This document shows positions 22,259 to 30,136 of a stretch of DNA of 64,000 nucleotides, piece after piece. Where the stretch lies: the NCBI GenBank assembly GCA_045604965.1, contig JAZUPB010000022.1, positions 17,077 through 81,076 of the forward strand, written 5' to 3'. This DNA is from JAISGQ01 sp045604965. GTDB taxonomy: Bacteria > Bacillota > Clostridia > Oscillospirales > Acutalibacteraceae. The stretch's first letter is position 1. Every line of letters starts with the position of its first letter. The position numbers were made by a program, and so were the translations under genes. The notes below the pieces were generated by a model, which had not been told where the DNA came from, did not search any database, and worked only from the letters and a program-made list of their open reading frames with translations.

Positions 22259-22942
22259 TTAATCGTCATAAACCAGCTTGTCGCGGTTTTCTTTTTTCCA
22301 CCAAGACTGGCGGTTGAGAGTGGACAGCTCATCGGAAAGGTGAGAGGAGTCACCCTCAAGAACGAGTGACGTATTGTTTTCGTCATCAATATCGATAATG
22401 GAAACAGCAGTATTGTCACACCACTCAATATCATTGAGGGATTCTATGGGAAGTCCCTTGACCGCACACATAAGATTTCGTATAACACAGCCGTGAGACA
22501 CAACAGCAACAGTTTTGCCTCGGTTTTCCGATGCTATATCGAGAATAGCAGAATATATGCGCTTGTATACATCGGTCATAGCTTCGCCGTTTTCGGGGTG
22601 GAATTTCCAGGGTTCAAGACTCCAGTTGTGAGAATCCTCGGGGTACATAGTGGGAAAATCAGCCCAGCGCTTGCCTTCCCACACGCCGCCGTTTATCTCC
22701 ATAAGATCTTCACGCTTTATGATAGAATATCCGAAGTGCCTGTTTACAGCCTCGGCGGTTTCATAGGCTCTCGTCAGAGTGCTTGAATATATTGCGTCAA
22801 GAGGTATGTCCTTCATTCTTTCAGCGAGCCTTTCGAGCTGAGCGCGTCCGTTTTCACTTGGCAGCCCGTCAATATGTCCTTGAAAGGTACGGTTTTTGTT
22901 TCCCGACGCCTCGCAGTGTCTTATAACATAAATTCTTGTCAT
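22259..22942 (-). CDS. Histidine phosphatase family protein
   Basis: A 227-residue phosphoglycerate-mutase-like phosphatase. The catalytic histidine lies in VIRHCEASGN (RHC replaces the common RHG) and the second in VSHGCVIRNL, with the acid in the ENGEAMTDV region. Members remove phosphate from small metabolites or proteins; the substrate is not evident. ATG 22942 is chosen since AAAGGA lies just upstream and family members start here. A longer frame would run through two hairpins. It is first in an operon with ruvX. Confidence 0.87.
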   Translation of the reverse strand: MTRIYVIRHCEASGNKNRTFQGHIDGLPSENGRAQLERLAERMKDIPLDAIYSSTLTRAYETAEAVNRHFGYSIIKREDLMEINGGVWEGKRWADFPTMYPEDSHNWSLEPWKFHPENGEAMTDVYKRIYSAILDIASENRGKTVAVVSHGCVIRNLMCAVKGLPIESLNDIEWCDNTAVSIIDIDDENNTSLVLEGDSSHLSDELSTLNRQSWWKKENRDKLVYDD

Positions 22943-22959
22943 AGTATTTCCTTTCAGAG

Positions 22960-23019
22960 CCTGTCCGCAGACAGGGCAATCGTTCTGCCGCCGCAGAAAT
23001 TTTAATGCATGCGGCGGCA
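22960..23019. other. GC-rich hairpins in the leader of the histidine phosphatase gene
   Basis: CCTGTC-CGCA-GACAGG (22960-22975) and TGCCGCCGCA / TGCGGCGGCA (22986-23019) lie in tandem between the AEC gene terminator and the phosphatase start. The second has a 10-bp GC-rich stem. Neither is followed by a T run in the reading direction, so they look like leader RNA structure or protein-binding dyads. I cannot match a known riboswitch. Confidence 0.4.
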
Positions 23020-23044
23020 TATTTTAAGCGTCCGGGCGCGATGC

Positions 23045-23102
23045 GGCAAAAAACGGAGCGCCGACCGTATCCGTACGCGTCACTGAAAGCACCCACCGCT
23101 CC
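23045..23102 (-). terminator. Probable terminator of the AEC transporter operon
   Basis: GGAGCG / CGCTCC closes a structured 36-base loop. On the minus strand it is followed by GTTTTTTG. Confidence 0.55.
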
Positions 23103-23145
23103 TGCGGATGCTTCCTTACATATTATTCAAAGCATAATAATAAAG

Positions 23146-24072
23146 TCACTGTATTACAGTCTGTCCCAGCGCGATAATTATCGGCATAGTAAGAATGGAA
23201 AGTACAGTGGTTACAGCCACAAGACTGCTTGCCAGCTGTGAATTTCTGTTGCACTGGCCTGCCAGCATAGATACGGTTGCGGCAGTAGGAGCGGCAAATT
23301 CGATAAGAAGGGTTATCTTACCTGTCAAAATAAACGGGACAGGGATAAAGCAAAGGAGAAGAAGAGCGGCGAGGGGGAGAAGAACGAGCCTGAGAAGAGA
23401 GATAATATATACCCGTCCATCCTTAAGAGAAGAAATAAGATCAGCCTTTGCAAGATGAGCGCCTATAATGACCATAGCGAGAGGGGAGTTAACATCAGCG
23501 AGCATTCCGACAGCATTGCTTACAGGTGAAGGCAGCGGAACCGAGAACACAAAAATCAGAACGGCAATTACAAGTCCGATAGTTCCGGGGTTTAAAATTA
23601 CTTTGCGCAAATTTATCTTGCCTGACATCATAGTGTAACCCACTACCCACTGATAAACGGTAAAGACACAGACAAAAATAGATGCAAACATAACACCTTC
23701 TGCACCGCATACTGCACCTGCAAGGGGAATACCCATAAAGCCGCCGTTTGAGAGAGCAAGGGCATTTCGCAGAACACATCTGTCGTCATCAGGCTGTTTT
23801 TTGAAAAGAAGTGATGAAAAGAGGTAAGTGGCACCGATAAGAATAACAGATCCTGCGGCCATAAAAAGCAGCTGGAGTGCAAGAGCACTGTCAAATTCTC
23901 TTTCGAGAGAAGATATCATAACGCAGGGAGTGACAACATACAGCAAAATCGAGGTAAGCTGCTGCATTCCCGTTTCGGTAAACCATTTTATTTTAAACAG
24001 TACAAAGCCCACGGCCATCATCAAAAACAGAGACAGCGCCTGTGAAGCTACAGTAATGATATTACTCAGCAT
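23146..24072 (-). CDS. AEC-family permease (auxin efflux carrier type)
   Basis: A 308-residue integral membrane protein with two blocks of about five segments, as in AEC carriers. Opening SLFLMMAVGFVLFKIKWFTE, NGGFMGIPLAGAVCGAEG and the final VAVTTVLSILTMPIII are typical. Bacterial members move malate, malonate or other organic acids. The start overlaps the end of the upstream small membrane protein gene by 11 bases, indicating translational coupling. Confidence 0.88.
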   Translation of the reverse strand: MLSNIITVASQALSLFLMMAVGFVLFKIKWFTETGMQQLTSILLYVVTPCVMISSLEREFDSALALQLLFMAAGSVILIGATYLFSSLLFKKQPDDDRCVLRNALALSNGGFMGIPLAGAVCGAEGVMFASIFVCVFTVYQWVVGYTMMSGKINLRKVILNPGTIGLVIAVLIFVFSVPLPSPVSNAVGMLADVNSPLAMVIIGAHLAKADLISSLKDGRVYIISLLRLVLLPLAALLLLCFIPVPFILTGKITLLIEFAAPTAATVSMLAGQCNRNSQLASSLVAVTTVLSILTMPIIIALGQTVIQ

Positions 24073-24421
24073 TGTTAACCTCTGTGTCTATGTTGGAAAC
24101 TTCGTCTTCTTTTTCTTCGGCAGTATCTGATGATTCGTCTGAAACTGCGCTTTCTGCCTGAGCGGCTTTGGTTTTGGCGCGTTCACCCGAAAGAACGGTA
24201 AACATCCATATAAGCATCAGAACAGCAACGCCTCTGAGAACCCAGCCGAGAATGTCTACAATACCGTCATTGAGATATGCCTGAGCAACGTGGTAACCGC
24301 CGTAGCAAAGGCAAAGTATGCCTGCGCCGATAAATACCTTGTTTTCCTTGCTCATTCTTATGAACAGAAGAAGAGCAGCGGCCACACATACACCTACGAG
24401 AAAATAATCTTTGAATTCCAT
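24062..24421 (-). CDS. Small membrane protein with acidic tail
   Basis: A 119-residue protein with three predicted membrane segments (about 7-20, 29-48 and 57-77) and a 38-residue acidic C-terminal tail rich in Glu, Asp and Ser. GAGGTG lies five bases before the ATG. It overlaps the AEC permease start by 11 bases, so they are co-translated. It may be a small partner of the permease, which is inference. No family recognised. Confidence 0.75.
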   Translation of the reverse strand: MEFKDYFLVGVCVAAALLLFIRMSKENKVFIGAGILCLCYGGYHVAQAYLNDGIVDILGWVLRGVAVLMLIWMFTVLSGERAKTKAAQAESAVSDESSDTAEEKEDEVSNIDTEVNNAE

Positions 24422-24528
24422 ATGGACACCTCACATAAGTAATTAACTTCGTAATTATACTCTTAATATTGTTTTTCGTCAATGAAGCTTTTATTTGATA
24501 AAATTATTAGAGAAATGTTAACAAAAAC

Positions 24529-24557
24529 GTGACATTCAATGAAAAGTATGTTATAAT
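24529..24557 (+). promoter_or_regulatory. Promoter of the glycosyltransferase-esterase operon
   Basis: GTGACA (24529-24534), 17-bp spacer, TATAAT (24552-24557). Its place shows that translation cannot start at the longest open frame, which would begin in the -35 box. Confidence 0.7.
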
Positions 24558-24594
24558 ACAAAAACGAGTGTTTGTGTGTCATTTGATAAGGTCT

Positions 24595-25641
24595 GTGAGT
24601 GATTTTTTGGAAACTGTAGTACTTATTCCTGCATATAAACCGAATGAATTGCTGCTTAAAACCATTGATGAGATACGAAGTGAAAATTTCGGGATTCTCT
24701 GTGTGGATGACGGCAGCGGAGATGAGTATGCTTCCGTGTTTGAGAAGGCGGCAGAAAATGCCGTTGTGATAGCTCACAAGAAAAACAAGGGTAAGGGAGC
24801 TGCGCTGAAATTCGGCTTTTCAAAAATTAAAGAGTTGTTCCCCGACTGCAGGTTTATTATTACCGCAGATGCAGACGGTCAGCACGCAATAAAGGATATC
24901 TGTGCTGTGCGCGACGAGCTTAAACGAGGGGCGGAATTTGTGGTAGGCTCACGTGAGTTTTCGGGAGATATACCTCTTCGATCAAGGATAGGCAATAATA
25001 TGTCGCGGTTTATGTTCACCATAGTCACAGGATGTTATCTGAGAGATAATCAGATGGGACTTCGCGGATTTAAGGCAGAGCATACGGATTGGCTGTCTTT
25101 GCCCACCGGTTCGCGGTACGACTATGAAATGAATGTGCTTCTGTATGCGGCAAGACAGAATATTCCAATAACTGAGGTAACAGCAGAGACCATTTACATT
25201 GATGACAATAGCAGCTCGCATTTTAATCCTGCGCTTGATACGCTCAGAATATACAAAAGAATGTTCAGAACGGCATGGGCAACGCTTGCATCTGTAGTTT
25301 TATCTTTTGTGCTTGCGTTTATATACGGCATTTTCAGAAACTGGTCATTCTGGCCACTGGCCATTTCCTTTATACAGGTTTTTTCCGCAGGTACAAGCCT
25401 GCTGCTCAATAAGCTTTTCTGCTATAAGGGAATCCGCCAGAGATGCCTTTGGAGAACGATGATATCTGCAGCGATCCGCATGGCAGTGTATCTTGATCTT
25501 ATGGTTCTGATGCAGATATGCACAATGCCCTGGATGTTTCTTGCATATGTTATTGCGGCAGTCGTTTCACTGCCTATAGAATACTTTATAAGAAAGAAGC
25601 TTAACCTGTACAGTTCGGTTAAGCGGACTAATGAAAAATAA
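24595..25641 (+). CDS. Family 2 glycosyltransferase fused to a GtrA-like membrane domain
   Basis: The N-terminal GT2 domain (residues about 5-215) shows VVLIPAYKPNE, VDDGSGDE and the DxD motif in TADADGQH. The C-terminal 120 residues form four membrane segments like GtrA. GtrA proteins flip or position lipid-linked sugars, so the fusion probably makes and moves a polyprenyl-linked sugar for the envelope. The start is uncertain: GTG 24595 and TTG 24607 are both possible. Everything upstream lies in or near the promoter. The esterase gene follows, overlapping. Confidence 0.85.
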   Translation: MSDFLETVVLIPAYKPNELLLKTIDEIRSENFGILCVDDGSGDEYASVFEKAAENAVVIAHKKNKGKGAALKFGFSKIKELFPDCRFIITADADGQHAIKDICAVRDELKRGAEFVVGSREFSGDIPLRSRIGNNMSRFMFTIVTGCYLRDNQMGLRGFKAEHTDWLSLPTGSRYDYEMNVLLYAARQNIPITEVTAETIYIDDNSSSHFNPALDTLRIYKRMFRTAWATLASVVLSFVLAFIYGIFRNWSFWPLAISFIQVFSAGTSLLLNKLFCYKGIRQRCLWRTMISAAIRMAVYLDLMVLMQICTMPWMFLAYVIAAVVSLPIEYFIRKKLNLYSSVKRTNEK

Positions 25642-25651
25642 GGTGATATCA

Positions 25652-26716
25652 ATGAGAGAATATGCAGAGTCTGTTATCGGCAGTATACTCAGCACCAAGG
25701 CGATAAATGAAAGCCTCGGATATGAAATAACTGTAAAGACACTGCCGGGTATGATTTCGGGATGTCTTGATGAACACGAGCTTGCAATAGCTCTTGAGGC
25801 TGCCAGAAATTATAAACCTGCAGCAGGCATAGAGGATATACGCAGAACCACAGGTTTTCCGAACAGAAATCTGAACACTGCTGAAATAGTGACTGACTGC
25901 GTAGCTCTTTCCGAAGGCGGATATGATTTCAAAGTATGGGTGCATTATCCGCGCCGGCCCTTTGATGCCGAACCGAGACCTGTGCTTGTGTATATGCATT
26001 CGGGCAGCTTCTTTGCAGGAGCTGCATTTATGTGCGAAAACGCCTGCCGTTTTCTGGCAGAAAAAGCAAACTGCGTGGTTTTAAATGTTGATTATTCTCT
26101 AGCACCCGAAGCTCCTTATCCTGCTGCATTGAATCAATGTGCCAAGACAGTCGATTATATTGTCGAAAACGCAGGAAAATACAACGTTGATCCTGAAAAG
26201 ATATATCTTGCAGCGGAGAGCTGTGCTGCTTGTTTTGCTGCAGCAATTGCTCAGAAGAGAAATGATATAAAGGGCGAATTTTTGCTTTATCCGCTCTTAT
26301 CTCTTAATATTGAGGCGATGCCATTTGAGTGGAAGCTTTCTGATTTTGAGGTTAATGAAGCTCAGGCACAGCTTATTATGCCGCGTTTGAATCTTGGAAG
26401 AAGCGACGGTCAGGGCAGCATTGAATTTATGATGCAGATCGGTGCTATGTATCTTCAGCATGGAGAACAGAGAAACGATCCTGAAATCAGCCCAATGCAC
26501 GGCGAGCTTAAGGGAATGTGCGAAACTCTGATTATCACTGCTGAATATGACGGACTGCGTCCTCAGGGCGAATTTTTTTCAAAAATGCTCAGTGAGGCAG
26601 GTGTAAGAAGCGAAGTAATACGCTATCGCGGAGTTCATCACGCATTTTTGGATAAGCTTGGATTTATCCCTCAGGCAGAAGATGCGCTGCTTGAAATTGC
26701 ATCGAGAATAAAATAA
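25652..26716 (+). CDS. Alpha/beta hydrolase of the hormone-sensitive-lipase/esterase group
   Basis: A 354-residue hydrolase. The oxyanion motif HGG reads MHSGSFF (residues about 115-121). The nucleophile Ser190 is in AAESCAA, where GDSAG is usual. Asp is expected in EYDGLRPQG and His in GVHHAFL. The DYSLAPEAPYPAAL motif is the family hallmark. It probably hydrolyses a small ester or deacetylates sugars in the cytoplasm. ATG 25652 is chosen for AAGGTG seven bases upstream; an upstream ATG overlaps the glycosyltransferase stop. Co-transcribed with that gene. Confidence 0.87.
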   Translation: MREYAESVIGSILSTKAINESLGYEITVKTLPGMISGCLDEHELAIALEAARNYKPAAGIEDIRRTTGFPNRNLNTAEIVTDCVALSEGGYDFKVWVHYPRRPFDAEPRPVLVYMHSGSFFAGAAFMCENACRFLAEKANCVVLNVDYSLAPEAPYPAALNQCAKTVDYIVENAGKYNVDPEKIYLAAESCAACFAAAIAQKRNDIKGEFLLYPLLSLNIEAMPFEWKLSDFEVNEAQAQLIMPRLNLGRSDGQGSIEFMMQIGAMYLQHGEQRNDPEISPMHGELKGMCETLIITAEYDGLRPQGEFFSKMLSEAGVRSEVIRYRGVHHAFLDKLGFIPQAEDALLEIASRIK

Positions 26717-26721
26717 AAAAT

Positions 26722-26750
26722 ACGCCCCGGATAATTCCGGGGCGTTTCCT
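26722..26750. terminator. Bidirectional terminator
   Basis: ACGCCCCGGA-TAAT-TCCGGGGCGT 10-bp stem between the convergent esterase and DegV genes. It has a T-rich tail on the plus strand and a TATTTTTTATT tail on the minus strand. Confidence 0.9.
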
Positions 26751-26756
26751 TATGCA

Positions 26757-27683
26757 TTATGCAAGCTCAGCAAGGATCTTCTTTTCTGCTTCCATATCTT
26801 CGGAAATCTTTGTTCCGTAGTAGAAAGCAGCAATAAGACCGGGGCCTATGCTGGAACCGCAGTTCTGGCCGACAGTAGTGATAATACACTCCTTTGGCTT
26901 AAATTCTTTCTCAATCATAGCCTTGAGCTTTTGACACTCGGCAAGTCTGTCGGAATGAGCGACAAAGATTATCTGCTTTTCAGGATCAACAATAGTCTTC
27001 TTCATATAACCGATAATAGAATTATACAGGTTTGTATAGCCTCTTGTTTTGCCTATAACGTGGCTGATACCCTTGTTATTGAAATCAGCCAGAGGCTTGA
27101 TTCCGACGAGAGTGCCCATAATAGCTGCGGTGTTAGAAACACGACCCATTCTCTTGCAGAAGAAGAGATCCTCGATTGTACCCATCTGATGGATACAGTA
27201 CTTGTTTTCTTCCAGCCAGGCTGCTGTTTCCTCGATAGTGCGACCTGCATTTCTCATCATTGCGGCATATATACAGAGAAGAGAAAGACAGGTTGAATAA
27301 CGGAGAGAATCGACACATACGATCTTTCTGTCGGGATATTTTTCGCGAAGATCCTCTGCTACAGCACAGGCGCTGCCGTAGATTCCGCTGATACCGGTGG
27401 AAATGAATATAGCAAGGACATCCTTGCCTTTTGAAAGATGACGCTCAAAGACCTCGGCGATCTCACCGGGAGAGGGCTGTGCGGTTTTGATGAAAATATT
27501 TTTGTTGCTGATCATCTTATAATACTGTTCAGGTGTTATTTCCTCCCAGTCCATATCGGTATGCTTCTGTGTGCCGTCAGGATAAACGATATATCCAAAA
27601 ATTACATCGTCTATGCTATATTTCTTACGAAGCTCAGAGCCAAGGTCACAGGCAGAATCGGAAATAATAACAAAATCTGACAT
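26757..27683 (-). CDS. DegV-family fatty-acid-binding protein (1)
   Basis: A DegV/FakB-type protein of about 308 residues. It has the N-terminal VIISDSACDLG, the lid motif FISTGISGIYGSA and the C-terminal HSDRLAECQKL. Such proteins hold a fatty acid for phosphorylation by FakA kinase. It carries a longer insert near residues 40-60 than the other two in the window. ATG 27683 gives the family-like N-terminus, though a GTG two codons earlier lies closer to AAAGGAG. Divergent from the hydrolase at 27832. Confidence 0.87.
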   Translation of the reverse strand: MSDFVIISDSACDLGSELRKKYSIDDVIFGYIVYPDGTQKHTDMDWEEITPEQYYKMISNKNIFIKTAQPSPGEIAEVFERHLSKGKDVLAIFISTGISGIYGSACAVAEDLREKYPDRKIVCVDSLRYSTCLSLLCIYAAMMRNAGRTIEETAAWLEENKYCIHQMGTIEDLFFCKRMGRVSNTAAIMGTLVGIKPLADFNNKGISHVIGKTRGYTNLYNSIIGYMKKTIVDPEKQIIFVAHSDRLAECQKLKAMIEKEFKPKECIITTVGQNCGSSIGPGLIAAFYYGTKISEDMEAEKKILAELA

Positions 27684-27772
27684 ATTCACTGCAACTCCTT
27701 TCAAATGCTGTATTAATAATAAACCATTTTTCTTTTTATTGCAATAACATATGAGAATATTGTGCCGAGTAG

Positions 27773-27801
27773 TTTACAATTTAATCGATATATTGTATTA
27801 T
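27773..27801 (+). promoter_or_regulatory. Promoter of the membrane-anchored hydrolase gene
   Basis: TTTACA (27773-27778), 17-bp spacer, TATTAT (27796-27801), 31 bp upstream of the start. Confidence 0.6.
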
Positions 27802-27831
27802 ATATAAAAATAAAACGTCTGGAGGATATAT

Positions 27832-28785
27832 ATGCCCTGGTTTGTATGGCTTATAATGGGAATCATACTGTTTTTAATTATATCGGTTGTTGTAATGTGC
27901 TCGATAACCAATAAGATAGCTGAAAAGGTATATAAGGACATTCTTGTAAGAACTGATTACGAGAAGTGGGGAAGACACAACAGCGCACCCTGGCACGAAG
28001 AACATTCCAAAATGTTCGAAGAAGGAATAAAATGGGGTGAAGCAAACAAGGACAAAATGCGTGATGTTGCAGTACGCAGTGAAGACAGCTTTACTCTTGC
28101 AGGTCAGTATTTTGACTTTGGCTTTGACAGATGCGCAATCCTGATTCCCGGCAGAAGTGAATCCTTGCTGTATACTTATTATTTTGCAGAGCCTTATCAG
28201 AAGGCAGGCTACAACATACTTGTTATGGATCAGCGCGCTCACGGAAACAGTGAAGGAATTTACAATACCGCAGGCATCAAGGAGAGCGGAGACCTGCTCA
28301 GATGGATAAACCTTGTAGAAAGCTTCGGCAACAAGAGCATAGTTCTTCATGGCGTTTGCGTTGGCGGTGCTTCCTGCGTTATGGCGGCGGCTAATCCGAA
28401 TTTTTCGAAGAATGTAAAGGCAATAATCACAGAAGGACTGTATGTTTCTTTCCCCGAATCATTCAAACAGCATATGATATGCGATAAGCGTCCTGTTTAT
28501 CCCATTCTGTGGCAGATTATGATGAAGGCAAATAAAAATATCGGAGTAAGTCTTTGGAAGGAATGTCCGAAAAGGCATATCAGAAAGATGAAGGTGCCCT
28601 TCCTTTTCCTTCACGGCAAAGAAGATAAATTTTCTCTGCCCAAAACAGCAGACTATCTGTATGAGAAATGCACGTCAGAAAAGAAAAAACTTGTATGGTT
28701 TGAAAAAGGAAGCCATTCACATCTGCGCATAAACAATGTAGAGCAGTATGATAAGGCGATAACCGATTTTCTGTCAGAGTTATAA
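27832..28785 (+). CDS. Membrane-anchored alpha/beta hydrolase with Cys at the nucleophile position
   Basis: A 317-residue protein. A signal anchor lies at about residues 4-24, then an alpha/beta-hydrolase domain with LIPGRSES, VMDQRAHGNSEG and the nucleophile elbow LHGVCVGGA. In this family the elbow is G-x-S-x-G; here the central residue is Cys176. The acid (GKEDKFSLP) and His (GSHSHLRI) are in place. The layout resembles membrane-attached YqkD/FrsA-like hydrolases. Cys nucleophiles occur in dienelactone hydrolases, so it may be active with altered chemistry. Substrate unknown. Single-gene unit. Confidence 0.87.
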   Translation: MPWFVWLIMGIILFLIISVVVMCSITNKIAEKVYKDILVRTDYEKWGRHNSAPWHEEHSKMFEEGIKWGEANKDKMRDVAVRSEDSFTLAGQYFDFGFDRCAILIPGRSESLLYTYYFAEPYQKAGYNILVMDQRAHGNSEGIYNTAGIKESGDLLRWINLVESFGNKSIVLHGVCVGGASCVMAAANPNFSKNVKAIITEGLYVSFPESFKQHMICDKRPVYPILWQIMMKANKNIGVSLWKECPKRHIRKMKVPFLFLHGKEDKFSLPKTADYLYEKCTSEKKKLVWFEKGSHSHLRINNVEQYDKAITDFLSEL

Positions 28786-28790
28786 TGATG

Positions 28791-28823
28791 AACTCCCTGC
28801 GCAGCCGCGCAGGGAGTTTTTTA
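28791..28823 (+). terminator. Terminator of the hydrolase gene
   Basis: AACTCCCTGCGC-AGCC-GCGCAGGGAGTT 12-bp stem followed by six T-rich bases. Confidence 0.92.
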
Positions 28824-28854
28824 TAAAAATAGGTCTTTTCTTAAGAATAATTCA

Positions 28855-28883
28855 TTGATAGAACATATTGGTTATGCTATAAT
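28855..28883 (+). promoter_or_regulatory. Promoter of the zinc-ribbon/cardiolipin synthase operon
   Basis: TTGATA (28855-28860), 17-bp spacer, TATAAT (28878-28883), 37 bp before the start. Confidence 0.75.
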
Positions 28884-28919
28884 TATTTATTATTATAAAT
28901 GACCTTTGAGGTGTTGTGT

Positions 28920-30125
28920 ATGAGATGCAAAAGATGCCGCGCGGTAATTGCAGAGGGGCGTAAATCCTGTCCCAATTGCGGTACGCTTATAAGAAAAAAA
29001 CGAGGTAATATTACGCTTTCGTCACAGTCAGGGGTACAGGTTAACCGATTTGCAGACGGAATAAGTGACGGCTTATATAATCTCAAAATGGCAATAAGAA
29101 GAGACAACAGGATAATGCTTCTCCTTGTTGCAGTGCCGCTTGTAATAATCGGAACAATACTGCTTATATCCTGCGGTGCAAATTCCTGTGCCTGCAGCTG
29201 CTCCTGTGAAGGCGGTCACAAGGAAAAATTCACATTCGAAAAGAGAGAAAATTCTTTTGAGTCTTCTATGCAGTTTGCTGTAGGAGATGCGCTTTATTAC
29301 ATATCGGACGGAAGCATAATGTGCCGCAATTCCGATGAAAGCTACAGACATATATACGACAGCCTCAGTGCATCGGATCTGCAGTCTGACGGAAAATATC
29401 TGTATCTCAGAGAAGATAATAAGGTTAAACGAATCGAGCTTGGGAAGACTGCAGTCTCTGGTTCGGATATGGCAGAAACAGTTCTTGACTTTTCCTCTGA
29501 TAATAATTACCGTCTAGGATATTTCCTTGCAGATGGTGTGATGTATTACACATTAAGCGATACTGAATCCGAGCTTTCAACATTATACTCAGACCGCGCG
29601 CTGCTCAGCGGCGGCTACTCTGATTTTGGATATATGAAGGGCAGGATATACTATACAGCCTCTGATTCCGATATCACAAGAAATGTTTATTCGATGAACA
29701 CAGACGGCTCTGATCAGAAGCTTGCAGTTAGTTCGGTTGTGAAATATCAGCTCGGCGGAGGATATATTTATGCCATTGTATCTGATGGAGACAGCAATCT
29801 TCTCGTAAAATACGATGAAAGCGGAGCAGAGCTTATGCGCTGGGATATTTCTGCGCTTACAGGAGGCGAAATATCATCTGTCGCAGTAAATGATATCTGG
29901 TTATGTTTCGTAACTGAAACCAAGGATGGCGGGAGCGTTGTGTACAGAATAGAACACGATAGCCCCGACATTGCAAGTATATTTGCTTATTCAAATTCGG
30001 TGGAGCTTACGGGAGTAAGCGGAGATTGGTACGCGTTTGAAAGTATTACAGTCAATGAAGACGGAAAAGAAGACAGCCGTACTTACTCAATAAGAAACAG
30101 CAGAAACGGAAAATCTGCTATGTAG
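28920..30125 (+). CDS. Zinc-ribbon membrane protein with extracellular propeller-like domain
   Basis: A 401-residue protein. An N-terminal zinc ribbon (CKRCRAV, then CPNCGTL) faces the cytoplasm. A Lys/Arg-rich linker and one membrane segment at about 65-85 follow. A short Cys-rich stretch (CSCSCEGGH) leads into about 300 extracytoplasmic residues with repeated YYISDGSIMCR/YYTASDSD-like blades, similar to DUF5050-type propellers. GAGGTG eight bases upstream fixes ATG 28920. It is followed 11 bases later by cardiolipin synthase. The architecture is shared in part with three proteins at 32538-35093. Function unknown, perhaps envelope sensing. Confidence 0.82.
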   Translation: MRCKRCRAVIAEGRKSCPNCGTLIRKKRGNITLSSQSGVQVNRFADGISDGLYNLKMAIRRDNRIMLLLVAVPLVIIGTILLISCGANSCACSCSCEGGHKEKFTFEKRENSFESSMQFAVGDALYYISDGSIMCRNSDESYRHIYDSLSASDLQSDGKYLYLREDNKVKRIELGKTAVSGSDMAETVLDFSSDNNYRLGYFLADGVMYYTLSDTESELSTLYSDRALLSGGYSDFGYMKGRIYYTASDSDITRNVYSMNTDGSDQKLAVSSVVKYQLGGGYIYAIVSDGDSNLLVKYDESGAELMRWDISALTGGEISSVAVNDIWLCFVTETKDGGSVVYRIEHDSPDIASIFAYSNSVELTGVSGDWYAFESITVNEDGKEDSRTYSIRNSRNGKSAM

Positions 30126-30136
30126 AAAGGAATAAA

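Noticed and set aside
22943..23020. N-terminal extension of the histidine phosphatase with a CPVC motif
   Set aside because: The codons fall in two hairpins, and a good start with ribosome binding site lies downstream where family members begin.
24529..24594. Longer N-terminus of the glycosyltransferase
   Set aside because: It begins in the -35 box of the promoter and cannot be transcribed from it.
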